A stretch of 64,000 nucleotides of DNA, taken from NCBI RefSeq assembly GCF_004342725.1, contig NZ_SMCP01000006.1:124001-188000 (forward strand), written 5' to 3'. Below the pieces are notes generated by a model, which was given only the letters and a program-made list of their open reading frames with translations, was not told the DNA's origin and did no database searches. Positions within the stretch are counted from its first letter, which is position 1. Each line of letters begins with the position of its first letter. The position numbers and the translations under genes are program-made. Shown here one piece after another: positions 39,917 to 50,511 of this stretch. The DNA comes from Testudinibacter aquarius (lineage in GTDB: Bacteria > Pseudomonadota > Gammaproteobacteria > Enterobacterales > Pasteurellaceae).

Positions 39917-40663
39917 ATGATAAAAACAACCTTATTGGCATTAGACACGGCGACCGAAGCCTGTTCGGTGGCGTTATTGCATAATGGAGAAATATTAGCA
40001 AAAGACAAACTGAGCCCAAAAGCGCACACGCGGCGGATTTTACCGATGATTGACGAAGTGTTGGCGCAAGCGGGGATCAGCCTGAAACAGGTTGATGCGC
40101 TGGTGTTCGGGCGTGGGCCGGGCAGTTTTACCGGGGTGCGGATCGGCTGTGGAATTGTGCAGGGGCTGGCGCTGGGGGCAGATTTGCCGGTGATTGCGGT
40201 GTCGAATTTGACAGCCATGGCGCAGCAGGCTTATCAAACACTGGGGGCAACCAGCGTATTGTCGGCGATTGATGCCCGTATGAACGAAGTCTATTTTTCT
40301 GCCTTGCGTTATCAGCCACAGCTGCTTGACGGCAACGAGTATGCCGATTGGCAGCACATCATTGCAGAACAGGTGTTGCCGCCGGAAGCGGTGTTACAAC
40401 AGTTGCAGCAACTGCAACAAACTGAAATATTCCAAGCGCAGCAAAGTGCGGTCTGTGTCGGCAGCGGCTGGGGGGCGTATGCGCAATTTGAGCAATCTCA
40501 CATTTTGTTAAAAAAATGTGAGATTTTATTGCCATCAGCCCGCTATATGCTACCGTTGGCACAATTAAATTGGCAGCAACAGCGCTATTACAGTGCGTTG
40601 CAGATTGAACCGGTCTATTTACGCAACCAAGTCACCTGGAAAAAGCTGCCGGGTCGAGAATAG
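39917..40663 (+). CDS. tsaB: tRNA threonylcarbamoyladenosine biosynthesis protein TsaB
   Basis: A 248-residue ASKHA-fold protein that pairs with TsaD and TsaE to make t6A on tRNAs. It starts LLALDTATEACSVALLHNGE and has the hallmark GRGPGSFTGVRIGCGIVQGLA. The catalytic acidic metal site of TsaD is absent, as is normal for TsaB. It follows yoaA by 6 bp. The two flanks carry a 35-bp near-identical repeat (39871 and 40669), which makes loss or duplication of this essential gene by recombination conceivable. Confidence 0.95.
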   Translation: MIKTTLLALDTATEACSVALLHNGEILAKDKLSPKAHTRRILPMIDEVLAQAGISLKQVDALVFGRGPGSFTGVRIGCGIVQGLALGADLPVIAVSNLTAMAQQAYQTLGATSVLSAIDARMNEVYFSALRYQPQLLDGNEYADWQHIIAEQVLPPEAVLQQLQQLQQTEIFQAQQSAVCVGSGWGAYAQFEQSHILLKKCEILLPSARYMLPLAQLNWQQQRYYSALQIEPVYLRNQVTWKKLPGRE

Positions 40664-40668
40664 TCTAT

Positions 40669-40703
40669 AGCTCAAATTATAAACAAAGATCAACAGACCC
40701 TAG
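40669..40703 (+). repeat. Copy 2 of the 35-bp direct repeat flanking tsaB
   Basis: AGCTCAAATTATAAACAAAG and the next 15 bases match 39871-39905 at 33 of 35 positions. This copy is non-coding and lies just upstream of the slp ribosome-binding site. Confidence 0.85.
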
Positions 40704-40718
40704 CTTAGGAGGCAAATG

Positions 40719-41264
40719 ATGAAAATATTGAAATGGATTGTGCCGGGATTTGCAAGTGTGGTGCTGGCATCTTGTCAGCTTGCACCACAGGGCTTGGAAC
40801 GTGACAATACGATAATCAGTTATAAGGCGCTGCAAACTGCAGATTTTGTCTGCAATTGTGAGCAAGTGCGGTTGGGCGGCAAAGTGATTCGGGCAACTGC
40901 ACAGGCGCAGCAGACTGAAATTGAAGTGCTGAGTATGGCGGTTGACCGTTTTACGGCGAAGCCGATTCTAGCTTCGCAAAGTGACGGACGTTTTATCGCT
41001 GTGCTTAACGGCTTTGTCGATCCGCTCAGCCTACAAGATCAGTATATTACTGTAAAAGGAATTTTGAGCGGTAGGCAGGACGGTAAAATTGATCAGGCGC
41101 AGTATGTTTATCCAAAAATCAAAGTAGAGGACTACCATATTTGGCAGCAAGTGATTGAATATTATTATGACGAAGACGAGTGGGCGGATTATTGGGAAGG
41201 GCGGCGCTACGGGCGATTTTTCGGTCCGATACCGACCCGCTATCCGCGTCCGGCATTAAGATGA
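40719..41264 (+). CDS. slp: Slp-family outer-membrane lipoprotein
   Basis: A 181-residue lipoprotein. The signal peptide MKILKWIVPGFASVVLASC ends in a lipobox (LASC), and the mature protein begins CQLAPQGLE. The body matches the Slp/YeaY family (GGKVIRATAQAQQTEIEVLSM, FVDPLSLQDQYITVKGILSG). AGGAGG lies 6 nt before ATG 40719; ATG 40716 is too close to it. Slp proteins are stress or stationary-phase outer-membrane lipoproteins of unclear function. Order equals HI0387-0389. Confidence 0.88.
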   Translation: MKILKWIVPGFASVVLASCQLAPQGLERDNTIISYKALQTADFVCNCEQVRLGGKVIRATAQAQQTEIEVLSMAVDRFTAKPILASQSDGRFIAVLNGFVDPLSLQDQYITVKGILSGRQDGKIDQAQYVYPKIKVEDYHIWQQVIEYYYDEDEWADYWEGRRYGRFFGPIPTRYPRPALR

Positions 41265-41331
41265 ATTGACAAAACTAATAAAACTAACAAAAATAACAAA
41301 AACACCAATAGAGAAATAATAAAGGAATCCC

Positions 41332-43020
41332 ATGGAAAAAATTTGGTTCGATAATTACCCGGAAGGGGCTGAGCGTGTGATTAAAACCGATAAATACCGC
41401 TCTTTGCTGGAAATGTTTGAAAATGCAGTGCGAGAACGCCCGGATCAAGCCGCCTACATTAATATGGGGAAGACGCTGACAATACGTAAACTGGAGGAGC
41501 GCAGTCGAGCGTTTGCCGCCTATCTGCAAAATGTATTAAAACTGAAAAAAGGCGATCGAGTAGCGTTGATGATGCCGAATCTGTTGCAATACCCGATTGC
41601 GCTGTTCGGTGTGCTGCGTGCCGGCATGATTGTGGTCAATGTCAATCCGCTCTACACCCCGCGTGAATTGGAACACCAACTGCAAGACAGTGGCGCCGTG
41701 GCGATTGTGGTGGTGTCCAATTTTGCAGCAACATTAGAAAGCATTGTTGATCAAACCGATGTCAAACACGTGATTTTGACCCGTATGGGCGATCAATTGT
41801 CGTTCGGCAAACGCAATTTAGTCAATTTTATCGTGAAATACGTCAAAAAACTGGTGCCTAAATATAAACTGCCCGGTGCGGTGACATTTCGTGAAGTATT
41901 GAGCATCGGCAAAATGCGCCAATATGTGAAGCCGCAAGTGGCTCCGGATGATCTGGCCTTTTTACAGTACACCGGCGGAACCACCGGCGTGGCAAAAGGG
42001 GCGATGCTGAGTCATAAAAATATCCTGACCAATATTTTCCAAGCGAAATGGATTGCCAATGATTTTGTTAAAGACTCACCGGTACGCGAAGCGATTATTG
42101 CCTTGCCGCTTTATCACGCATTTGCTTTGATTATGAATGGCTTGCTGTTTATCGAATTAGGATTGACCGGCGTGCTGATCACCAATCCGCGCGATATCAA
42201 TGGTTTTGTCAAAGAGTTGAAACGCCATCCGTATGTGGCGTTGACAGGGGTAAATACGTTGTTCAACGCATTGTTGAATAATGAAAATTTTAGAGAGTTG
42301 GATTTTTCTGCGCTGAAATTATCGGTTGCCGGCGGAATGTCGGTTAATCAAGCGGTGGCAGAACGTTGGCATGCGCTGACCGGCAACAATATTATTGAAG
42401 GCTACGGCATGACCGAATGTTCGCCGCTGGTTGCTGCTTGTCCGCCACAATCGACCGAGCACAATGGCAATATCGGGGTGCCGATTCCGAATACCGATAT
42501 CAAAATTATCAAAGAAGATGGCACCGAAGCACAACTGGGTGAACGCGGTGAGCTTTGGGTCAAAGGTGATCAAGTGATGCAAGGTTACTGGCAACGTCCG
42601 GAAGCGACGGCTGAAGTGTTGCAAGACGGTTGGCTGGCAACAGGCGATATCGTGGTGATGGGCGCAGACAAAAACTTGAAAATTGTTGATCGCAAAAAAG
42701 ACATGATCATTGTCTCCGGCTTCAATGTGTATCCGAATGAAATTGAAGATGTGGTGATGCTGAATTACAAAGTGTTAGAAGTGGTGGCAATCGGTGTGCC
42801 GGACGTCAAGACCGGTGAGGCAGTGAAAGTGTTTGTGGTCAAACGTGATGAAAGCTTGACTGCTGACGAGATTCGCAAGCATTGCCGTGCGTATTTAACC
42901 GGTTACAAATTGCCACGCGAAATTGAATTCAGAGATGAATTGCCGAAAAGCAACATCGGCAAAATTTTACGTCGAGTGGTTCGAGATGAAGAACTGGCGA
43001 AACGCACTGCAAAGCAGTAA
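41332..43020 (+). CDS. fadD: Long-chain fatty acid-CoA ligase FadD
   Basis: A 562-residue adenylate-forming enzyme that activates long-chain fatty acids to acyl-CoA at the inner membrane. The AMP-binding motif is [13 protein letters not shown] (about residue 212), followed by [12 protein letters not shown] and the FACS signature region [26 protein letters not shown]. The catalytic lysine lies in [12 protein letters not shown]. The upstream spacer is a run of short AACTAACAAAA-like repeats, with a TTGACA at 41266 that could be a -35 element. Confidence 0.95.
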   Translation: MEKIWFDNYPEGAERVIKTDKYRSLLEMFENAVRERPDQAAYINMGKTLTIRKLEERSRAFAAYLQNVLKLKKGDRVALMMPNLLQYPIALFGVLRAGMIVVNVNPLYTPRELEHQLQDSGAVAIVVVSNFAATLESIVDQTDVKHVILTRMGDQLSFGKRNLVNFIVKYVKKLVPKYKLPGAVTFREVLSIGKMRQYVKPQVAPDDLAFLQYTGGTTGVAKGAMLSHKNILTNIFQAKWIANDFVKDSPVREAIIALPLYHAFALIMNGLLFIELGLTGVLITNPRDINGFVKELKRHPYVALTGVNTLFNALLNNENFRELDFSALKLSVAGGMSVNQAVAERWHALTGNNIIEGYGMTECSPLVAACPPQSTEHNGNIGVPIPNTDIKIIKEDGTEAQLGERGELWVKGDQVMQGYWQRPEATAEVLQDGWLATGDIVVMGADKNLKIVDRKKDMIIVSGFNVYPNEIEDVVMLNYKVLEVVAIGVPDVKTGEAVKVFVVKRDESLTADEIRKHCRAYLTGYKLPREIEFRDELPKSNIGKILRRVVRDEELAKRTAKQ

Positions 43021-43041
43021 AAATAATAAAAGCAGTAGAGA

Positions 43042-44211
43042 ATGAATCATATGCAACAACAAAATGGGCAAGTGCGGTCAGTGCTTAATTATCAATGGGT
43101 AGACAGTGCCGAGTTATTGCAAACCGTGTGTGACAACGCAAGAAAAAAAGCGGTGGTGGCGCTGGATACCGAGTTTATCCGTACCCGCACGTTTTATCCG
43201 AAATTGGGCTTGATACAACTTTATGACGGCGAAAGGTTGAGTTTGATTGATCCACTTTCACTGCCGGATCTTGCGCCGTTTAGAGAATTGTTGGCAGATC
43301 AAGCCGTCACCAAAGTGTTACATTCGTGCAGTGAAGATTTAGAAGTTTTTCAATATTATTTCAAACAGTTACCACAGCCGATGCTGGATACTCAGATCAT
43401 TGCCGATTTTCTTGGTTTTTCCACTTCCAGCGGCTTTGCCAAATTGGTACAGCACTTTTTTGATCTGGAGTTGGATAAAGGCGCTTCGCGTACCGACTGG
43501 CTGGCGCGTCCGTTATCGGAACAGCAACTGCAATATGCGGCAGCTGATGTCTGGTATCTGTTGCCGTTGTTTGAAAAAATGCAACCGTTGTTGGCGCAAA
43601 CCGAGTGGCAAAGTGCGGTTGTGGAAGAGTGTGAATTTTTGCTCAAGCGGGCACAGCAACCGAATGATCCGGAAAATGCCTATCTGAAAATCGGCAACGC
43701 TTGGCGTTTGCACGGTGAACGTTTATTGAGCCTGAAATGGCTGGCAAAATGGCGCATGAGAATGGCGATAGAGCGGGATCTTGCGCTGAATTTTGTGGTG
43801 AAAGAGCAGGCGCTGTACCAGGCGGCTGAATCACAGGTTAAGCATACTGCAGAATTCCTTGATCTGGGATTTCACCCGAATGAGATTCGTCGGCATGGTA
43901 AAAAAATTCTGCAAATTATTGCCTTGGCGCAAAAAGTCGAAGCCGATCAATATCCGCCGGCGATTGAACAAATTGCAACCTTACCACGTTATAAAAGCAC
44001 ATTGCGAGCATTGCAACATAAAGCGAGCGAGATCTGTCCACCAGAGTTGAGCAAAGAGCAGCTGGCAAGTCGAAAGTTGTTACATCAATTGATTAAATGG
44101 GTCTGGACTGAGCAATCCAATCCGGAAAAATTACCCCGTTTATTACAAGGTTGGCGCAAACCTTATGGACAGCAGTTGCTATCATTGCTGCAAACCGAAA
44201 CTAGCCGCTAG
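43042..44211 (+). CDS. rnd: Ribonuclease D
   Basis: A 389-residue DEDD-family 3'-5' exoribonuclease that matures tRNA and other small RNAs. The ExoI motif is ALDTEFIR (about 38-45), ExoII lies in VLHSCSEDLEVFQ, and ExoIII in QLQYAAADVWYLLPL. One or two HRDC domains follow (about residues 215-380). It is 21 bp after fadD, as in E. coli and H. influenzae. Ends at a strong hairpin shared with tpx. Confidence 0.94.
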   Translation: MNHMQQQNGQVRSVLNYQWVDSAELLQTVCDNARKKAVVALDTEFIRTRTFYPKLGLIQLYDGERLSLIDPLSLPDLAPFRELLADQAVTKVLHSCSEDLEVFQYYFKQLPQPMLDTQIIADFLGFSTSSGFAKLVQHFFDLELDKGASRTDWLARPLSEQQLQYAAADVWYLLPLFEKMQPLLAQTEWQSAVVEECEFLLKRAQQPNDPENAYLKIGNAWRLHGERLLSLKWLAKWRMRMAIERDLALNFVVKEQALYQAAESQVKHTAEFLDLGFHPNEIRRHGKKILQIIALAQKVEADQYPPAIEQIATLPRYKSTLRALQHKASEICPPELSKEQLASRKLLHQLIKWVWTEQSNPEKLPRLLQGWRKPYGQQLLSLLQTETSR

Positions 44212-44243
44212 AAAAAGGTCGGACGGCAATATCCTGTCCGACC
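44212..44243 (-). terminator. Terminator hairpin between rnd and tpx
   Basis: GGTCGGAC and GTCCGACC form an 8-bp perfect stem with an 11-nt loop. On the minus strand it is followed by TTTTT, so it ends tpx; it also lies right after rnd. Confidence 0.8.
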
Positions 44244-44251
44244 GATACTCT

Positions 44252-44749
44252 TTACAGCACAGCTAATGCGGCTTCATAATTGGGTTCTTGTTTAATTTCC
44301 GGTACCAATTCACTGTGTAGAACCGTATTGGCTTCATCTAGCACAATCACTGCTCTGGCGGTTAAACCACTCAACGGACCGCTGACAATGGCTACACCAA
44401 CAGCGTCGGCAAAAGTGCGGTTTCTGAAACTGGATAATGAGACCACATTTTCCAACCCTTCTGCACCACAGAAGCGGGCTTGGGCGAAAGGCAAATCGGC
44501 AGAAATGCACAACACCACAGTGTTGTCTAAACCGGAAGCCTGTTGATTAAATTTTCTGACTGAAGTGGCACAAACGCCGGTATCGATGCTTGGGAAAATA
44601 TTTAAAATTTTACGTTTGCCTTTGTAATGGCTCAGCGCTACTTCGCTTAAATCGGTCGCCGTTAAGCTGAAATCGGCAACATGTGTTGTGACGGATGGAA
44701 ATTGACCGTTCACTTCGATTGGATTGCCACCTAAATTGACTGTTGTCAT
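44252..44749 (-). CDS. tpx: Thiol peroxidase Tpx
   Basis: A 165-residue periredoxin-type peroxidase that reduces lipid and hydrogen peroxides using thioredoxin. The peroxidatic cysteine is Cys60 ([13 protein letters not shown]) and the resolving cysteine is Cys94 (ARFCGAEG). The start is ATG 44749 (MTTVNLGG), which has AAAGGAG upstream; a 24-residue longer frame reaches back toward dacB and is not needed. Confidence 0.95.
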   Translation of the reverse strand: MTTVNLGGNPIEVNGQFPSVTTHVADFSLTATDLSEVALSHYKGKRKILNIFPSIDTGVCATSVRKFNQQASGLDNTVVLCISADLPFAQARFCGAEGLENVVSLSSFRNRTFADAVGVAIVSGPLSGLTARAVIVLDEANTVLHSELVPEIKQEPNYEAALAVL

Positions 44750-44780
44750 CCTGTTCTCCTTTGGGTATTTAAGGGTTAAC

Positions 44781-46241
44781 TCACGGGTTTTGATAAAGTG
44801 CGTTGAACACGCCTTTTTCAAAGTTCACCAACGGACTTCGCTTGGTTCGGCTTTCTAAGTCACCGGTTGAATAGCCGTTGATAAATTGGACAAAAGCGAT
44901 ACGTTCGCCTTTGGCATTTTGCATGAATCCGGCAAGATTATAAACCCCTTTTAATGCGCCGGTTTTGGCGATCAGGTTTTTTGCCAGCGGAGCTTCGCCC
45001 ATCGAGCCGCGTCCGCTCAGCGTGCCGTCTTGCCCGGCGATCGGAAAGGTATCCAACAAGCCGAGCGTATCTTCATGGCGGCTAATATAATCCAGCGCTT
45101 GCAACAGTGCCGCGGGGCTAATCAGATTTTGGCGTGACAAACCGGAACCGTCAGCGATTTGGCTGTTGCCGAAATCGATTTCCGCCTGCTTGCTGAGAAT
45201 TTGCCGCATTGCCAGTGCACTTTGCTGGAAGGAAACCGGTTTTTGGTAATATTGATACCCGATCCGACGAAACAGGCTATCTGCAATTTGATTATCGGAT
45301 TTTTTCATCATCTGTTTCAATAAATCCGGCAGTGGTTTGGAATAGTGGCTGGCAAGAATCGTGCCGTTAGTTGGTTGCAGCGCCAAGCGAATTTGACCGT
45401 TGACATTAATCTTTAATTTTTGCAGTTGATTCATCACAATCGCGATCGCATAGGCGTCGGTATCCTGCACGGCAAAACTGAGGCCAAAAGGGTTACTTTG
45501 TCGTGCAATACAGCCTTTTAAGGTGTAGCGATTATTATCATTGACCACAACATCAAAAGCGCAATTTGCTGCTTCTTGTGCTGATACGATCCGCACTTGA
45601 CTGAAAACTTGCACCGGAAAATGCGACGGCACGCTGGCTTGCACCAGTTCGCCGATCGCTCCGCTGGCATTTAGCTCCACTGAAAAACAGTTGCCGTCAA
45701 TGCTGGCAGCGGAAGGTGGTGCATTAAAACACATGGTCAAATCGTTCCAGATCCAGCCCAAACCGCGATCGTGACTGTTAAAGATGCTGGTGTCCAACAC
45801 AATATTGCCGTTGATGGTATCAATGCCTTGCTGTTTCAGTTGTGCCAGAAGTTGATAAAGCTGACCACTGCGCAAGGTTGGGTCGCCGCTGAAGCGAATA
45901 CTTAAATCGCCTTGCAGGGTTTTGTTGCTAATTTTGGCGCTGCTGACCAAATCGGTGGCAAATTGAAATTCATCACCTAACGTTAATTTGGCCGCAAGTG
46001 CGGTAAACACTTTTTGCGTACTGGCGGGCAACATCAAGATCTGCTGATTGTAGTCAGCAATGGTTTGCTGCCGGTTCAAATTTTCCGCCGCAAAACCGAC
46101 GCTGGCACCGGTCGGCAAGTAGGAAATATAGTCGTTAAGATTGACATTGGCTTGGGCAGGTGCGGCATTTAACCAAGCCAGTCCAAGTAGTGAAAATGCA
46201 ATATTTTTGAATGCAGTCGATTGAAGTTGGAATCGTTTCAT
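44781..46241 (-). CDS. dacB: D-alanyl-D-alanine carboxypeptidase/endopeptidase DacB (PBP4)
   Basis: A 486-residue low-molecular-mass penicillin-binding protein with a signal peptide (cleavage near PAQA). Active-site motifs are Ser74-Thr-Gln-Lys77 (LPASTQKVF), SDNQ in [14 protein letters not shown], and KTG in AKTGALKG. The sequence contains the extra domains II and III typical of PBP4. It acts on periplasmic peptidoglycan. It is divergent from greA, the order seen in H. influenzae (HI1330-HI1331). Confidence 0.94.
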   Translation of the reverse strand: MKRFQLQSTAFKNIAFSLLGLAWLNAAPAQANVNLNDYISYLPTGASVGFAAENLNRQQTIADYNQQILMLPASTQKVFTALAAKLTLGDEFQFATDLVSSAKISNKTLQGDLSIRFSGDPTLRSGQLYQLLAQLKQQGIDTINGNIVLDTSIFNSHDRGLGWIWNDLTMCFNAPPSAASIDGNCFSVELNASGAIGELVQASVPSHFPVQVFSQVRIVSAQEAANCAFDVVVNDNNRYTLKGCIARQSNPFGLSFAVQDTDAYAIAIVMNQLQKLKINVNGQIRLALQPTNGTILASHYSKPLPDLLKQMMKKSDNQIADSLFRRIGYQYYQKPVSFQQSALAMRQILSKQAEIDFGNSQIADGSGLSRQNLISPAALLQALDYISRHEDTLGLLDTFPIAGQDGTLSGRGSMGEAPLAKNLIAKTGALKGVYNLAGFMQNAKGERIAFVQFINGYSTGDLESRTKRSPLVNFEKGVFNALYQNP

Positions 46242-46426
46242 AGTTTGAGTAGTGACGGATGTTGAGCGTTATTTTTGGGGTTGCCTTTTTTTATAAGATG
46301 TCCATAATAGTGCCATCAGCCAACGAGGTAAATGATTATTTCACGGCAAATTGTCATACAGTGTAAATCGTGCTGAAAGGCATCTAACAAGCCATTTTAT
46401 AAGGCATGGTGAACAAGCAAATCACT

Positions 46427-46447
46427 ACAGCATACAAACTATGTTGT
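46427..46447 (+). repeat. Left 21-bp direct repeat flanking the MITE-like element
   Basis: Identical to 46633-46653. The pair encloses the palindromic element; it may be a duplicated target or an ancestral repeat. The remainder of the 460-bp dacB-greA interval shows no gene. Confidence 0.8.
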
Positions 46448-46455
46448 CAGATTAT

Positions 46456-46624
46456 TGACAAAGATATTTGATGAGGCAATGTAGGGGCGGATTATATATC
46501 CGCCCGTTTGCGAAGTGCGGTATAAGCACTTAATCAATAAAGAAAAAATGCGAATTGCGGTTCGGGCGGATATATAATCCGCCCCTACTTTTACAATATT
46601 AATCGTATATTTTAACCTTTGTCA
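46456..46624. mobile_element. MITE-like palindromic element in the dacB-greA intergenic region
   Basis: A 169-bp segment is bounded by the inverted ends TGACAAAG (46456-46463) and CTTTGTCA (46617-46624). Inside, a 26-bp sequence GTAGGGGCGGATTATATATC plus CGCCCG (46481-46506) recurs as an exact inverted copy at 46563-46588. Each 26-mer is itself largely palindromic. A 21-bp direct repeat (ACAGCATACAAACTATGTTG plus T) lies on both sides, at 46427-46447 and 46633-46653. It has no coding capacity and carries one near-USS. A related single copy lies at 32116-32155, so this is a dispersed repeat family. Confidence 0.72.
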
Positions 46625-46632
46625 GCAGTCTA

Positions 46633-46653
46633 ACAGCATACAAACTATGTTGT
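46633..46653 (+). repeat. Right 21-bp direct repeat flanking the MITE-like element
   Basis: Identical to 46427-46447, ending 49 bp before the greA start codon, so any promoter for greA must lie in or overlap this repeat or the element. Confidence 0.8.
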
Positions 46654-46701
46654 GGTTTTGTTTTGTCTGTAAAAAATAAAAATGATCACAGAGGAAAAAT
46701 T

Positions 46702-47181
46702 ATGAAACAGATTCCGATGACCGTACAGGGTGCGGAAAAATTAAAAGAAGAGCTGGAATTTTTGAAAAACGTCCGCCGTCCGGAAATTATCAAAGCGATT
46801 GCCGAAGCGCGCGAGCACGGCGATTTAAAAGAAAATGCGGAGTATCACGCGGCAAGGGAACAACAAGGATTTTGTGAAGGACGAATTCAGGATATTGAAG
46901 GCAAACTTTCTAACTGCCACATTATTGACATCACCAAGATGAAAAATAACGGCAAAGTGATTTTTGGCGCGACGGTTGTATTGGTGAATCTGGATACGGA
47001 AGAAGAAGTCAGCTATAAAATTGTCGGTGACGATGAAGCGGACATCAAGAGCGGTCTGATTTCGGTGAATTCGCCGATTGCACGTGGTTTAATCGGCAAA
47101 GAAATTGACGACAGCGTGTCGATCACCACCCCGGGCGGCAAAGTAGAATTTGATATCGTTGATGTGCTTTATCAGGCATAA
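46702..47181 (+). CDS. greA: Transcription elongation factor GreA
   Basis: A 159-residue RNA polymerase-binding factor that stimulates cleavage of backtracked transcripts. The N-terminal coiled coil holds [20 protein letters not shown], with the acidic tip residues of GreA. The C-terminal FKBP-like domain reads [25 protein letters not shown] start at ATG 46702 (MKQIPMT), which follows GAGG; a 13-residue longer frame has no site. Confidence 0.96.
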   Translation: MKQIPMTVQGAEKLKEELEFLKNVRRPEIIKAIAEAREHGDLKENAEYHAAREQQGFCEGRIQDIEGKLSNCHIIDITKMKNNGKVIFGATVVLVNLDTEEEVSYKIVGDDEADIKSGLISVNSPIARGLIGKEIDDSVSITTPGGKVEFDIVDVLYQA

Positions 47182-47256
47182 AATATGTAAAGTGCGGTTT
47201 GGCAGGTCGGCTATTAGCCCGATCTGCCAGTAGTGAGTTGTGTTATTTAAGTTGTA

Positions 47257-47556
47257 TTATTTAGGGAGTCTGATAGTCGGTTCTTTGCTTGGACGATATA
47301 ACACCAAAATATGACCAATCAGTTGTACGGCAGCGGCAGAGGTTTCGCGCACAATCGCATCGATGATTAATTGCTTGGTTTCACGTTCGGCACCGGCAAC
47401 TTTCACTTTAATCAGTTCATGATGGTTCAAGGCATTGTCGATTTCGGCAACAACACCTTCGGTTAAGCCGTTGGCGCCGAGCATTACAACCGGTTTCAAA
47501 TTGTGTGCCAAGCCTTTTAAATACTGTTTTTGTTTTGTGGTTAAGTTGATTGCCAT
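47257..47556 (-). CDS. yhbY: CRM-domain RNA-binding protein YhbY
   Basis: A 99-residue ribosome-assembly protein with a CRM domain (LTTKQKQYLKGLAHNLKPVVMLG, then GLTEGVVAEIDNALNHHELIKVKV). YhbY binds pre-50S particles. It is divergent from rlmE, the order in E. coli and Haemophilus. The greA-yhbY gap holds an imperfect hairpin (GGCAGGTCGG at 47201 with CCGATCTGCC at 47219) without a T-run. Confidence 0.95.
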   Translation of the reverse strand: MAINLTTKQKQYLKGLAHNLKPVVMLGANGLTEGVVAEIDNALNHHELIKVKVAGAERETKQLIIDAIVRETSAAAVQLIGHILVLYRPSKEPTIRLPK

Positions 47557-47742
47557 AAAAAATCCTTTTAACGTAGGTATAATTCTTGTAACGCAGGCTT
47601 AGGTTAAATACTAAAGCTACATTGTTACATCACAATAGAAAAGTTTGAATAATTGATTATTTAGACTTGAATCTATTAATTTAAGTGCCATATTAACATA
47701 ATTACCGCTTGAGTTAGGTAATTATCTCAAGAGATAAATAAA

Positions 47743-48372
47743 ATGGGAAAGAAAAAACGTTCTGCCAGCTCGACTCGCTGGTTAAATGAACACTTTAAAG
47801 ATCACTTTGTGCAAAAAGCACATAAACAAAAGTTGCGTTCGCGCGCCTACTTTAAACTGGACGAAATTCAGCAAACGGATCGCTTGTTTAAACCGAATAT
47901 GACAGTGGTCGATTTGGGCGCCGCGCCGGGTGGTTGGTCGCAGTATGTGGTCAAACAGATTGGTAGTCAGGGGCGAGTGATTGCCTGTGATATCCTGGAT
48001 ATGGATCCAATTGCCGGTGTGGATTTCCTACAAGGGGATTTCCGCGAAGAAAGCGTGTTGAAAGCGCTGCTGCAACGGGTCGGTGACGGCAAAGTCGATG
48101 TAGTGTTGTCGGATATGGCGCCAAATTTCAGCGGTATGCCGTCGGTGGATATTCCGAGGGCGATGTATCTGGTGGAACTTGCGCTGGACATGTGCCGTCA
48201 AGTGTTGGCAAACAAAGGCAGTTTTGTAGTAAAAGTTTTTCAGGGAGAAGGCTTCGACGAATACCTGAGAGAGATTCGCTCTCTGTTTGGTGTGGTGAAA
48301 GTGCGGAAACCTGAAGCCTCTCGTGGCCGCTCGCGAGAAGTATATATTGTGGCAACCGGTTACAAATTATAG
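47743..48372 (+). CDS. rlmE: 23S rRNA 2'-O-ribose U2552 methyltransferase RlmE
   Basis: A 209-residue FtsJ/RrmJ-type methyltransferase. The SAM-binding motif [15 protein letters not shown], the catalytic Asp in [11 protein letters not shown], and the catalytic Lys in [10 protein letters not shown] fit the K-D-K-E tetrad. It modifies U2552 of 23S rRNA in a late 50S assembly step. Located 47 bp upstream of ftsH. Confidence 0.96.
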   Translation: MGKKKRSASSTRWLNEHFKDHFVQKAHKQKLRSRAYFKLDEIQQTDRLFKPNMTVVDLGAAPGGWSQYVVKQIGSQGRVIACDILDMDPIAGVDFLQGDFREESVLKALLQRVGDGKVDVVLSDMAPNFSGMPSVDIPRAMYLVELALDMCRQVLANKGSFVVKVFQGEGFDEYLREIRSLFGVVKVRKPEASRGRSREVYIVATGYKL

Positions 48373-48419
48373 TAATCTATGCTACCGATTTGTTAAACAA
48401 GGATAAATGAGGTTGAGCC

Positions 48420-50405
48420 TTGAAGAACGACATGATAAAAAACTTAATTTTGTGGACGGTAATCGGTGTCATTCTGATGTCCGTGTTTCAAAGTTTTAAT
48501 TCCGATTCAGAAGCTAAAAGTGGCGTGGATTACACCGCATTTGTTTCTGATGTGGGTAATAATCAGGTAACTGAAGCACGTTTTGATGACAGTCAAATTA
48601 CCGTGACCAAAAGTAATGGTGATAAATACCAAACTGTCATGCCGATTTACGATGCCAAAATTTTGGATGATTTAATTCAAAAAAATGTCAAAGTGTCAGG
48701 CACTCCGCCGGAAAAACGCGGCTTATTCTCACAAATTTTGATCTCATGGTTCCCGATGCTGTTGTTGATCGGTGTTTGGATTTTCTTTATGCGCCAGATG
48801 CAAGGCGGTGGCGGCAAAGCCATGAGCTTTGGCAAGAGCAAAGCCCGCATGATGACCGAAGAGCAGAATACCACCCGTTTTACCGATGTTGCAGGCTGTG
48901 ATGAAGCCAAAGAAGAAGTTGGCGAAGTAGTCGATTTTTTGCGCGATCCAAGTAAATTCCAAAAATTGGGCGGTAAAATACCGAAAGGCATTTTGATGGT
49001 CGGGCCACCGGGAACCGGTAAAACCTTGCTGGCAAAAGCGATCGCCGGCGAAGCAAAAGTGCCGTTCTTCACGATTTCCGGTTCGGACTTTGTCGAAATG
49101 TTTGTCGGGGTTGGGGCATCACGGGTGCGTGATATGTTCGAACAAGCCAAAAAAGCCGCACCTTGTTTGATTTTTATCGATGAAATTGATGCGGTTGGCC
49201 GTCAACGTGGCGCCGGTTTGGGCGGCGGACATGATGAACGTGAACAGACCTTGAACCAAATGTTGGTTGAAATGGACGGCTTTGAAGGCAACTCCGGTGT
49301 GATCGTGATTGCCGCAACCAACCGTCCTGACGTGCTGGATCCGGCATTGACCCGTCCGGGACGTTTTGACCGTCAAGTAACTGTCGGTCTGCCGGATGTG
49401 CGTGGTCGTGAGCATATTTTGAAAGTACACATGCGTAAAGTACCGGTCTCACCGGATGTTGATCCAATGGTGATTGCAAGGGGTACGCCGGGCTATTCCG
49501 GGGCGGATTTGGCTAATTTAGTCAACGAAGCGGCACTGTTTGCGGCACGTCATAATAAACGTATCGTGACCATGGTCGAGTTTGAAAAAGCCAAAGATAA
49601 GATCAATATGGGACCGGAACGTCGCACCATGATTATGACCGAGAAACAGAAAGAATCGACGGCTTATCATGAAGCAGGACATGCGATTGTCGGTTATTTA
49701 GTACCGGAACACGATCCGGTGCATAAAGTGACCATCATTCCACGTGGACGGGCGCTAGGGGTAACCTTCTTCTTGCCGGAAGGGGATCAGGTCAGTATCA
49801 GCCATAAGCAACTGGAAAGTAAACTATCGACGCTGTATTCAGGTCGTCTGGCAGAAGATCTGATTTACGGCGAGGAAAATATCTCTACCGGTGCTTCAAA
49901 CGATATTAAAGTTGCCACTAATATTGCGCGCAAAATGGTCACTGAATGGGGCTTCTCCGATAAATTAGGGCCGATTTTATATGCTGAAGACGATGGCGAA
50001 GTCTTTTTGGGACGCTCAATGGCGAAAGCCAAGCATATGTCTGACGAAACCGCTCATTTGATTGATGAAGAAGTCCGTCAAATTGTCGAGCGTAACTACC
50101 AGCGTGCCAGACAGATTCTGTTGGACAACATGGATATTTTACACGCAATGAAAGATGCGTTGATGAAATATGAAACCATCGAAGAAGAGCAGATTCGCCA
50201 GTTGATGGAACGTCGTGAAGTGACGCCACCACCGGGCTGGGAAGGTGACGAAAAAGCAGATACTAAAGCCAAATCAGAGCAAGCTACAAAGGATCAATCT
50301 ACAAAGGATCAGGATAAAGCGGATGAGGTGAAAAAACCAACTGAGCTGGAAGAGGAAATCATCTCTGACAGTGACGATGACCAAAATCCGGAAAATAAAG
50401 CCTAA
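48420..50405 (+). CDS. ftsH: ATP-dependent zinc metalloprotease FtsH
   Basis: A 661-residue inner-membrane AAA+ protease. Two transmembrane segments (about 8-26 and 103-125) flank a periplasmic domain. Walker A is GPPGTGKT (about 195), with the second region of homology [22 protein letters not shown]. The zinc site is HEAGH (about 417). The tail is rich in Lys/Asp/Glu. FtsH degrades LpxC, sigma-32 and damaged membrane proteins. The start is either TTG 48420, with GAGG upstream, or ATG 48432 (MIKNLILW); both arrangements resemble the E. coli gene. Confidence 0.96.
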   Translation: MKNDMIKNLILWTVIGVILMSVFQSFNSDSEAKSGVDYTAFVSDVGNNQVTEARFDDSQITVTKSNGDKYQTVMPIYDAKILDDLIQKNVKVSGTPPEKRGLFSQILISWFPMLLLIGVWIFFMRQMQGGGGKAMSFGKSKARMMTEEQNTTRFTDVAGCDEAKEEVGEVVDFLRDPSKFQKLGGKIPKGILMVGPPGTGKTLLAKAIAGEAKVPFFTISGSDFVEMFVGVGASRVRDMFEQAKKAAPCLIFIDEIDAVGRQRGAGLGGGHDEREQTLNQMLVEMDGFEGNSGVIVIAATNRPDVLDPALTRPGRFDRQVTVGLPDVRGREHILKVHMRKVPVSPDVDPMVIARGTPGYSGADLANLVNEAALFAARHNKRIVTMVEFEKAKDKINMGPERRTMIMTEKQKESTAYHEAGHAIVGYLVPEHDPVHKVTIIPRGRALGVTFFLPEGDQVSISHKQLESKLSTLYSGRLAEDLIYGEENISTGASNDIKVATNIARKMVTEWGFSDKLGPILYAEDDGEVFLGRSMAKAKHMSDETAHLIDEEVRQIVERNYQRARQILLDNMDILHAMKDALMKYETIEEEQIRQLMERREVTPPPGWEGDEKADTKAKSEQATKDQSTKDQDKADEVKKPTELEEEIISDSDDDQNPENKA

Positions 50406-50447
50406 GTTCTGTTCGGTTGATAGCTATCAAAATCTGAAATATTAATC

Positions 50448-50498
50448 TGCCCCTAAAAAGTTGATTTAATAACCAACTGACTAGGGGCAAATTTTTAT
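50448..50498. terminator. Terminator between ftsH and the higBA-like pair
   Basis: TGCCCCTA and TAGGGGCA enclose a second stem (AGTTG / CAACT). AATTTTTATT follows on the plus strand. It ends ftsH and lies just past the convergent antitoxin gene. Confidence 0.8.
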
Positions 50499-50511
50499 TA
50501 ATATTCAATGA

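Noticed and set aside
46481-46588. CRISPR-like reading of the repeated 26-mer
   Set aside because: Only two copies, and in inverted orientation; this is a palindromic repeat element and not an array.
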